Source of the DNA: Roseimaritima multifibrata | Lineage (GTDB): Bacteria; Planctomycetota; Planctomycetia; Pirellulales; Pirellulaceae | Length of the DNA: 64,000 bases | Reading direction: 5' to 3' | Assembly: GCF_007741495.1 (NCBI RefSeq) | Contig: NZ_CP036262.1 | Location: forward strand, 6,386,001-6,450,000 | Shown: positions 54,457 through 61,742 of the stretch, piece by piece | Layout: each line of letters begins with the position of its first letter | Numbering within the stretch: the first letter of the stretch is position 1 | Made by a program: the position numbers and the translations under genes | Notes under the pieces: generated by a model | What the model saw: the letters and a program-made list of their open reading frames with translations, nothing else | What the model was told of the DNA's origin: nothing | Database searches by the model: none

Positions 54457-56076
54457 TTAGGGACCTAGGCCGAACATGTCAATCAAAGCATCGGTCAGGG
54501 AGCTAACCGGCGAAGACATTTCTTGGTAACTCCACAGATTCCGCATCAAATCGGTGATCAACATCCCTCCTACGCTCATCAGAAGCAAAATCCCCAGCAA
54601 GGAGACAACGCTTAGCGTGGAGTACGGAACTTCGTAGGTTGGTCGAACCGCCACGGAGGAAGTCTGCGGTTCGGCATTGGGATCGACGCCAATTTCGTCA
54701 GCATCATCCTCAACGGCCATCGCATCGTCTTCGTAACCTTCGTCGGCGACAACTTCGTCGGCAAAAGGGTCTCCGCCATCGTCAATCGCAGCAAAACCTT
54801 CCCCAGAGAGATTCACTCCACTGCCAAAGGTCGCCGAATCTTCGACTTCGATCACTTGGGATCCGCTATCGTCATCCCCTTCGATATCGACGCCGGATGG
54901 GGAGAGCTGAAAGCCTTCGTCTTCTTGGAAATCGACCAACGATCCACTTCCCGATCCACTGCCACTGCCGCTACCGCTGCCACTTCCCGAACCTTCCAGT
55001 TCGGATCCTAGATCCAGTGCAGAGATACTGGATCCTGCCAGATCAAGAGGCTCACTTTCCAGCGACAATCCACTATCGGAAGGACTCATTAGATTGATTC
55101 CGCTGTCACCGGCGATCGAAATATCGCTGCCAGCACCGCCAAGAACCAAATCGTCATCGTCATCCGCGGAGATCACTAGGTCATCATCGTCATCGAGGGC
55201 ATCATCAAAATCGAGCCCCGAACCACCCAGTCCGGAACCGCCACCGATATCGGAGCCTGCGGATCCAAGGACCGAAGGATCGCTATCCCCTTTGATCAGG
55301 CTGTCCGATGCGTCGCTTCCGCCGGTTCCCAGCAGATTCAATTCGGACAACGCGTCTTCATCATCCAGTTCAAAGGCATCGGAACCGCCGGCTGCCGAAG
55401 CAGCGGGTTCTTCAGCGAGCCCAAGTTCTAGGTCTTCGCCCAGCATATCCATGCTGCTGTCATGTTCTTCCATCGGATCGGCTTCCAGCGAGTAGTCGCT
55501 TTCCAGCTTTTTCCGGGTTTGTTTTTCTTTTGCTTCGGCCAAGTCCTGTCCGAGGCTGGGGTTGGTCGACCCTTCTTTGATGTCTTCAGCCAGGTCAATC
55601 ATTCCGATCCCGCTGTCATCATCCGACTGCAGGGTCAATTCACCTGAGTCCGCGATTCGCAGTGCATCGGAGTCATCTTCATCCCCTGCGACGACTTTGA
55701 CATCGCTTCCGCTGGAGACCAGATTGACGTCGCTTCCGCCGCTGCCGGGACTGGGTCGGCCTTCATCGCCAACGCCAACGCCGACGTCGCTTCCCGAGCC
55801 TTCGCCGGGGTTTTCATCGCCGCCGATAATGCTGCTTTTCCCGGACCGAATAGCCGATCCGACCTCCGATTCCGAGATCAGATCCGAAAGTCCCGCATCC
55901 AAATCACCCGATTCGATGTCCGCTGCGACGCGTTCAATTTCGGCTTCTGGGAATTTCCAGCTCGCTCCATCGCGAAAGCCTCGGATTTCTCCCTGGGAGC
56001 GGAGCTCGACCAGTTTTTCATGGGAGATTCCCAAACGCTTTGCGGCTTCATCGAGGGGCAGATAGTTCGTAGCCAT
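54457..56076 (-). CDS. HTH DNA-binding domain, acidic low-complexity spacer and C-terminal membrane anchor
   Basis: Residues 1-55 (YLPLDEAAKRLGISHEKLVELR, GEIRGFRDGASWKFPEAEIER) match excisionase/MerR-like helix-turn-helix domains. About 400 residues of Asp/Gly/Ser-rich sequence follow, with blocks such as DDDDDLVISADDDDDL and a (GS)n run. One helix near the C-terminus (LSVVSLLGILLLMSVGGMLI) anchors it. The DNA-binding plus membrane architecture suggests a membrane-bound regulator or nucleoid tether. It is known from planctomycetes as an uncharacterised type. Function is inferred from layout only. Confidence 0.8.
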   Translation of the reverse strand: MATNYLPLDEAAKRLGISHEKLVELRSQGEIRGFRDGASWKFPEAEIERVAADIESGDLDAGLSDLISESEVGSAIRSGKSSIIGGDENPGEGSGSDVGVGVGDEGRPSPGSGGSDVNLVSSGSDVKVVAGDEDDSDALRIADSGELTLQSDDDSGIGMIDLAEDIKEGSTNPSLGQDLAEAKEKQTRKKLESDYSLEADPMEEHDSSMDMLGEDLELGLAEEPAASAAGGSDAFELDDEDALSELNLLGTGGSDASDSLIKGDSDPSVLGSAGSDIGGGSGLGGSGLDFDDALDDDDDLVISADDDDDLVLGGAGSDISIAGDSGINLMSPSDSGLSLESEPLDLAGSSISALDLGSELEGSGSGSGSGSGSGSGSGSLVDFQEDEGFQLSPSGVDIEGDDDSGSQVIEVEDSATFGSGVNLSGEGFAAIDDGGDPFADEVVADEGYEDDAMAVEDDADEIGVDPNAEPQTSSVAVRPTYEVPYSTLSVVSLLGILLLMSVGGMLITDLMRNLWSYQEMSSPVSSLTDALIDMFGLGP

Positions 56077-56159
56077 GCCGGTGGCGACTCCAATTCGGAA
56101 TAGACGAGTGCTGAGTCGTCGGGACGCCCTCTCTCATTTGGTCTCGCTCGCCGTTCAAA

Positions 56160-56648
56160 TCATCCCCCTGCAATTCGCCTGAGTTCTTCAGGGAGTGGTG
56201 CAACGGTGTTGTACTGGACGGCAAAATCTTGGTTGAGAGGTCGTGACCCGGTTAAATGTATTTGTCCCGATCCATCCACATGATACACAGCCATCCATTG
56301 CTGCGTCGTATTTATCAAAGTAATTATCTGCCCACCATCCGCTGCCGGTCGTGTGAAGCCGATGCAATCACCGGCCGCAGCACTCCCTACCAACTTCGCT
56401 TCTTGCCCCATCATCGGCTGATTTCCATTGACAGGAGAACCGGCTGCCGGAGCCTGCTGACCAGGATTCGGCCCTGCATTCCCCGCATCAAAGGAGGACG
56501 TTCCTCCAAACGACTGAGGTGGTACCGCCGTTGCCGGCCCCTGCCCCGTTCCGGCTGACTGCCAACCTGGACTGAGCGAAAAGAGGACTCCCGCGACCAA
56601 CAACCCCAGCCAACCTCGAGCTGATGATGACTTGTAAGCTTTGCTCAT
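56160..56648 (-). CDS. Secreted hypothetical protein
   Basis: The 162-residue protein has a signal peptide (GWLGLLVAGVLFSLSPG). A Gly/Pro/Gln-rich linker follows, then a compact C-terminal domain ending IHLTGSRPLNQDFAVQYNTV with alternating hydrophobic strands (IITLINTTQQWMAVYHVDG). No family is recognised. It lies 83 bases upstream of the HTH/acidic protein gene on the same strand, possibly as one unit. Confidence 0.68.
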   Translation of the reverse strand: MSKAYKSSSARGWLGLLVAGVLFSLSPGWQSAGTGQGPATAVPPQSFGGTSSFDAGNAGPNPGQQAPAAGSPVNGNQPMMGQEAKLVGSAAAGDCIGFTRPAADGGQIITLINTTQQWMAVYHVDGSGQIHLTGSRPLNQDFAVQYNTVAPLPEELRRIAGG

Positions 56649-56649
56649 T

Positions 56650-57168
56650 CTAAAACCTAATCTGCGTGGTTCAACTAAAATACCTGAACTGCGCAGACAG
56701 TTTACCGGTTGTAGCTAGAAGAACCGTCGTAAACGGCCCCAAAAAGACTGCCTGCAGCGCGATCCTAGAGAATTTGGAACAAAATAAACAACCCCGAAAC
56801 AGTGCAGGATTGCGGCTCTTCGCCAGCGCGTGGAATTTATAGGTGACGGTTTTGCAGCCGTTGGCGAGCCTACATGGGGCCGAGTGAACAGGTAGCCCGG
56901 AGGGCGGCAGATACTTGCCGGCGGCGCGAGCCGCCGGAGTGTGTATCGCGAAAAGGAAAGCCCAGCGGGCGACAGAACCACCCTTGTCTGGCGCCCGCTG
57001 AGGCTTTAAATCGCACGCACGGGAAGCGTGCGATCCGCCAGGGTTTCGTATCCGGGTTGAACCGATAAGGGGTTCTTTAACGATTAGGTAAAGTTTCCCG
57101 CAGGGCGGTGTCGATGAAGAAGATGAGCCAATTCATGGGCTCTATTTTCAGCCGCTTTCAACCCGCAG
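56650..57168. other. Divergent intergenic region with three successive hairpins
   Basis: No gene is supported. At 56918-56937 CCGGCGGCGCGAGCCGCCGG is a perfect palindrome. At 56957-57007 AAAGCC-CAGCGGGCG pairs with CGCCCGCTG-AGGCTTT. At 57011-57033 TCGCACGC pairs with GCGTGCGA. These look like REP elements. Promoters of the flanking divergent genes must lie here, but none was convincingly identified. Confidence 0.55.
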
Positions 57169-58608
57169 GTGACAGCCATCTCCTCTGCACAAACGTCCAG
57201 CCAAACGGGCCAACCCCATCCGTTGATGACGCTTGCCACCCGTTTATCGGGGGTCATCGCAGCCTGTCTGTTTTACGCGCTCGTTTACGCGGTCCCGTTT
57301 GCTCCGGCAGAACGGTACTTTTTAGGCCATCCGGTCGCGATTGCAGCCACTTTTCTATTCTGGATGGCTGCGGCTGTCCTGTTGGCGAAATGGTTTTCAA
57401 TCCGCCGTGAGAATCGCTTGTCGGAACAGATTTCCGATGATGTGCTGGCGCCGTCATTGCCAAATAGCGATCTATCAAGTCATGCGCCCCTGAAATCTTC
57501 ACAACGTGGCGATGTCCGCGCGATTTGTTCGGATTGGCTGAGTTCGCTGGAACAACTCCCTAGCAATGCACGCAACAGCCGCTTGGTTGTGCGTCTGCAA
57601 GAAATACTTCGTCGTCAAGTTCGTCGCGGCAACGCACGCCAACTGGCGGACGATCTTCGCGAAGTTTCCGGCCGCGATTCCGATGACGCTCACGATTCCC
57701 TTCAATTGGTCCGGATCATCGTCTGGGCAATTCCCATGCTTGGGTTTCTCGGGACCGTGATCGGGATCACTCAGACTTTGGGCGGGCTTGATTTCAGCGA
57801 CGGAACCGCAGCAGTCGATCGCCTTAAGCTGGGGCTGTACGTCGCGTTTGATACGACGGCACTTGGCTTGGTCCTGTCGGTGGTCGCTATCTTCTTACAG
57901 TTCCCGGTTGAACAGGCTGAACAGCGGTTGATGTCGACCATCGATCGTCGCTCGGGCGAACTGCTGGCGATTCACCTTCCCGACCCATCGGCCGACGGAA
58001 CCTCCGAGCAGATCACGGCCCTTTGCGAAGGGGTGCTGCAAGCCGTCCAACAATCGGTCGGCACCCAGGCAGAGGTCTGGCGGTCCACGATCGACGGAGC
58101 CCATCAGCACTGGCAAAGCGTGGTTGCTTCGACGGGCACCGAATTAAGCAATTCGATCGGGCAAGCGGTCGCCAACGGACTTGGTCCGGTTTTGGAAAAC
58201 CATCTCACGGGACTGGATCGTCATGCGGAGAATCTAGAAAAGGTTCAGCAGCAGGGTGTGGAAGCGGTCGACAACCGCTGGCACCAATGGCAGTTGGCAC
58301 TCAGCGACAACGCTCGAATCTTGTTATCCCATCAACAAACGCTGGTCCGCCAAGCAGAACTGCTTGCGGACAGTCAATCACGAGCCGCCGAACTGGTCGC
58401 TTTGCAGCAGTCGCTTGATCAGAACCTGCATTCGCTGGAAGAGGTCAATCAGCAAATTGATCAGTCGATGCAAGCGTCGGAGATGACCGACAAAATGGCG
58501 GATGCGGTTCGAATCCTCGCCAGGGCCGTTGATACCCTGACGATTCAAATGCCGACCCCAAGTTCGAACAGCGATCAATCGAACAAAGAACAAAGGCGGG
58601 CAGCATGA
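57169..58608 (+). CDS. MotA/TolQ/ExbB-like proton channel protein
   Basis: The 479-residue protein has two helices near the N-terminus, then the MotA/ExbB core: IIVWAIPMLGFLGTVIGITQ and FDTTALGLVLSVVAIFLQF, the paired helices lining the proton channel. A long coiled-coil C-terminus follows (NLEKVQQQGVEAVDNRWHQW and on), longer than in TolQ (about 230 residues). The start is uncertain: GTG 57169 is used, ATG 57226 is possible. It overlaps the next gene by ATGA. It should power a TolR/TonB-like partner with the proton-motive force. Confidence 0.85.
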   Translation: MTAISSAQTSSQTGQPHPLMTLATRLSGVIAACLFYALVYAVPFAPAERYFLGHPVAIAATFLFWMAAAVLLAKWFSIRRENRLSEQISDDVLAPSLPNSDLSSHAPLKSSQRGDVRAICSDWLSSLEQLPSNARNSRLVVRLQEILRRQVRRGNARQLADDLREVSGRDSDDAHDSLQLVRIIVWAIPMLGFLGTVIGITQTLGGLDFSDGTAAVDRLKLGLYVAFDTTALGLVLSVVAIFLQFPVEQAEQRLMSTIDRRSGELLAIHLPDPSADGTSEQITALCEGVLQAVQQSVGTQAEVWRSTIDGAHQHWQSVVASTGTELSNSIGQAVANGLGPVLENHLTGLDRHAENLEKVQQQGVEAVDNRWHQWQLALSDNARILLSHQQTLVRQAELLADSQSRAAELVALQQSLDQNLHSLEEVNQQIDQSMQASEMTDKMADAVRILARAVDTLTIQMPTPSSNSDQSNKEQRRAA

Positions 58609-60557
58609 GCGGCCGTCGGCGCGCGACCCTCTCACCGACTTTATTCCCCTTCCTAGCCGTGCTAGTCTGCACGCTGGGGACGTTGATTCTGTTCTTGGCG
58701 TTGGTAGCCCAAAAGGCAGACGACACGGCACAGGAATCCGCGGACAAGTCTGAAGTGAATGAAGCCTTGGTGACCAAGATCCAAGATGCTCACTGGTCGC
58801 GAGATCGGTACGTCGCGATGCGGGAATCCCAAACGGAAGAGCTGCAAGAACAAACCAGTCAGCTGACCCACATCGAAGATCATCTCCGCCGCCTTCGCCA
58901 GCAACTGCACCAGTTGGAAAAAGAGAGCATGGCGGCGATCGATAACAATTTTGACATTTCCGCTGAAAACAAAAAGATCGAAGAACTAAAAACGGAAATC
59001 GCGGCGGAAAAAGAGCGCGTCAGCAAGCTTGCCGACGAAATTGGGAAACGACCGCCACGTGTGGTGATCGTTCCTCACCAAGGTCCCAACGGAACCGAGC
59101 AACGACCGATCTATGTGGAATGCACGGCGGAGGGATTGCGTCTCCAGCCGGAAGGATCTTTTATATCGCTGATGCAGCTAGAAGAAGCCCAGCGAATGGG
59201 CAATCCTTTGGATGCTGCGCTGCGAACGATTCGCTACCACTGGCAACAAATCGACCCTGAAGGGCCGACCCCTTATCCATTGTTGGTAGTCCGTCCTGAC
59301 GGGATCGCCAGTTACTCAGCCGCTCGAATCGCGATGAGCAGCTGGGACGACCAATTTGGTTATGAATTGATTCCGGCAGAAATGGAATTGGCTTTTCCTC
59401 GCGGAGACGCCAGCTTGAAACAACGCGTCGACGTAGCGATTCGCGAGGCGGTCGCACGCCAACATGCAAACATGGCAAGCGCCTCGTACACACGAGCTCG
59501 CCTTTCGCAATCGGGGCGTCCGCCGCGTGTTCTTTCCGCTGCCGATTTGGCTCGCGGCGGGACTGGATCCGGTTCGGGTGCACGTTATTTCGCACGTCCC
59601 TCGACCGCTCCATCAGGCGGGCCTCCGGGAACAGGCATCGACAACAATGACATTCGCAATTTCGATTCCGCTTTGGCAGCCACCGCGGCAACGGCACCGG
59701 AAACCGGCCCCTTTGGAAACAACACGGGAAACAATGGCGCGGCCGCAGGCATAAACGGTTCGGCGATGGGCGCAGGCTCCAACCTGCCGGGCGGTTACTC
59801 CACAGGGTCGCCATCGCTCGGCGGGTCGTCGAATCCTGCAACGCTGGCGGGCGGCCCCCAAGGGGCAAATCCGGGGTCCCAGAACAGAGGATCTATCACC
59901 GAGAACCAATCATTGGGCTGGAGCGGACAACCAGGCGACCCTGGGGATGGGCAATCAGGTGATGCTCCCGACCGAAGGGCTACAGGGACCGGAGCGGTCG
60001 ACGCAGACGGAGAATGGGATGGACAAAGTCTGGGGGCGTCGACCCCCGGGCAGAATGCTGTCGGTGGCACCGGCGGTTCCCAAAGAGGCTCCTCAGCATC
60101 GGGTTCCACGACCGCGCCGCCCCCCGGTGCGACCGCGGGCCAGGGATCGGCGACGGCAAAGAGCTCGACAGCGCAGGGTCCCCCGAGCAAACCGGGATCC
60201 AAAACGCAGCTGCAACGCGGAGGCAAGGACTGGGCATTACCCTCATCGGCAAGACAACCGGGAACCGAAATCGTTCGGGGATTAAGCGTGATCTGCAGCT
60301 CGGATGCATTTCTGCTGGTCTCGGATCAGAAGAACGGAACTCCGCAGCGATTTGGTTTTGAAGACGGATTTGTCGACCGAGCGGCGATGCAACTGGCGAC
60401 CGCGGTCCATGATCGAGTGGACGGATGGGGTGTGGCGATTGCAGGCGGACGTTGGCAGCCGTTGCTGCGTGTCCAAGTTGAACCGAATGCTGAAACCCGT
60501 TTCCGGCAACTTCAAGTGCTACTGCAACGAAGTGGCTTGGAAATCGAAAAAAGGTAA
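58605..60557 (+). CDS. TolR/ExbD-like protein with long Gly/Ser-rich periplasmic region
   Basis: The 650-residue protein has one N-terminal helix (FPFLAVLVCTLGTLILFLAL) and a coiled coil (LRRLRQQLHQLEKESM). A domain follows with PIYVECTAEGLRLQPEG and PYPLLVVRPDGIASY, then about 250 disordered Gly/Ser/Thr-rich residues. It ends in a small folded domain (VICSSDAFLLVSDQKNG). It is coupled to the TolQ-like gene (ATGA), and a second TolR-like gene follows by 5 bases. The ExbD-like topology is visible; the family name is inferred. Confidence 0.72.
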   Translation: MSGRRRATLSPTLFPFLAVLVCTLGTLILFLALVAQKADDTAQESADKSEVNEALVTKIQDAHWSRDRYVAMRESQTEELQEQTSQLTHIEDHLRRLRQQLHQLEKESMAAIDNNFDISAENKKIEELKTEIAAEKERVSKLADEIGKRPPRVVIVPHQGPNGTEQRPIYVECTAEGLRLQPEGSFISLMQLEEAQRMGNPLDAALRTIRYHWQQIDPEGPTPYPLLVVRPDGIASYSAARIAMSSWDDQFGYELIPAEMELAFPRGDASLKQRVDVAIREAVARQHANMASASYTRARLSQSGRPPRVLSAADLARGGTGSGSGARYFARPSTAPSGGPPGTGIDNNDIRNFDSALAATAATAPETGPFGNNTGNNGAAAGINGSAMGAGSNLPGGYSTGSPSLGGSSNPATLAGGPQGANPGSQNRGSITENQSLGWSGQPGDPGDGQSGDAPDRRATGTGAVDADGEWDGQSLGASTPGQNAVGGTGGSQRGSSASGSTTAPPPGATAGQGSATAKSSTAQGPPSKPGSKTQLQRGGKDWALPSSARQPGTEIVRGLSVICSSDAFLLVSDQKNGTPQRFGFEDGFVDRAAMQLATAVHDRVDGWGVAIAGGRWQPLLRVQVEPNAETRFRQLQVLLQRSGLEIEKR

Positions 60558-60562
60558 CCGCT

Positions 60563-61570
60563 GTGGCTGGAACTCGAAAACGTTCGAATATTGAATTAGG
60601 GCACGATGCGTTCCTTGATATCGTCGCTAACCTGGTCGGGATCCTGATCATTCTGGTGGTGATCTTGGGGACGCGGTCTCAGCAGGTAACGGAACAGTTG
60701 CAAGCGGAGTCCGAGGTCACCGAGTCGGACTTGGCTCAACTGGCGACCGCAACTTCGCGCGCCGAGGCAGCACGTTCGGCTTACTTTGCCCTGGAATCCG
60801 AACTGAAGCAAACGTCACTGGAGCTAAAAAGCCGCCAACTGGAACGGGACAACCTAAACGACCTGCTCTTAATCGCCAGCGAAAAATGGAAATCAGAGCA
60901 GGAGAAACTGGACCAAGAAAGCCGCAAAGCTTCCCAGTTGATCGCTGCACAAAGCCAACTTGAAACGGAACTGGAAAGCGTGCGAGGAACTCGCACGCAA
61001 CTAGAAGCAAGCGAATCCCCCGTGGTTTCCCTGGAACACCTACCAACCCCGATGGCCAAAACGGTCTTTGGAGACGAAATCCATTTTCGCTTGAAAGACA
61101 ATCGGTTGTCCGTCGTGCCACTTGACTCGCTGGTCGAAGCGATCAAACGCGACTTCACTCGCAGCATCAACGGCCAAGACGGGATCACCAATTCTCGAGT
61201 CGGTCCGATCCAAGGGTACATCGCTTCGTACGAAATGGAACGAGCCCGCAAGACGGTCTCGCAAGGGGGACGCGTGGGGATGGCAACTCAAATCCAGTTG
61301 GTCGGATTGACCGTCGAACCGATCGACGAACCGTATGGCCAGCCAATGGATAAAATCCTCGCCGGGCAATCGGTCCTGGATATCGAACTGGCCGGCCGCG
61401 TCGCATCACAGACCACGATCACCGTGTGGGTCTATCCCGACAGTTTTGCCTCGATGCGAAAGCTGAAAGAACTGCTCTACGAGCGAGGCTTCCCAACGGC
61501 CGCACGTCCACTGCCAATGGGACAGCCCATCTCGGGAAGCCCCAACGGAACAAGGTCCAGCGCCCAGTAG
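60563..61570 (+). CDS. TolR/ExbD-like protein
   Basis: GTG 60563 starts 5 bases after the previous stop, with AAGG upstream. The 335-residue protein has the helix AFLDIVANLVGILIILVVIL, with an Asp near its start as in TolR/ExbD, followed by a coiled coil (LKSRQLERDNLNDLLLIASEK). A C-terminal domain ends VWVYPDSFASMRKLKELLYE. It is the third gene of the TolQ-TolR-TolR set. The convergent toroid protein may be its partner. Confidence 0.77.
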   Translation: MAGTRKRSNIELGHDAFLDIVANLVGILIILVVILGTRSQQVTEQLQAESEVTESDLAQLATATSRAEAARSAYFALESELKQTSLELKSRQLERDNLNDLLLIASEKWKSEQEKLDQESRKASQLIAAQSQLETELESVRGTRTQLEASESPVVSLEHLPTPMAKTVFGDEIHFRLKDNRLSVVPLDSLVEAIKRDFTRSINGQDGITNSRVGPIQGYIASYEMERARKTVSQGGRVGMATQIQLVGLTVEPIDEPYGQPMDKILAGQSVLDIELAGRVASQTTITVWVYPDSFASMRKLKELLYERGFPTAARPLPMGQPISGSPNGTRSSAQ

Positions 61571-61659
61571 ATCGCCGCTGACAAGAGTACCAGCCAATTC
61601 ATGAAACGCAGAGAAACAGGGCGGCAACGTCCAACAAACACAATGCCGAAACGCATAGC

Positions 61660-61728
61660 ACGTCTCCACGTCTCCACGTCTCCACGTCTCCACGTCTCCG
61701 TGTCTCCGTGTCTCCGTGTCTCCGTGTC
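61660..61728. repeat. Octamer microsatellite (ACGTCTCC)5(GTGTCTCC)3
   Basis: Five perfect ACGTCTCC units are followed by three GTGTCTCC units and a partial. It lies between convergent genes. An open frame on the minus strand through it (repeated ETWRRGDV) is an artefact of the repeat. Confidence 0.93.
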
Positions 61729-61742
61729 AAACCACTCAATCG

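Noticed and set aside
57108-57410. 100-codon ORF with several Met at the TolQ-like gene start
   Set aside because: It is in another frame than the TolQ-like protein, whose membrane helices require the overlapping frame.
61406-61693. ORF beginning METWRRGDVET
   Set aside because: It arises from the octamer microsatellite read on the minus strand.
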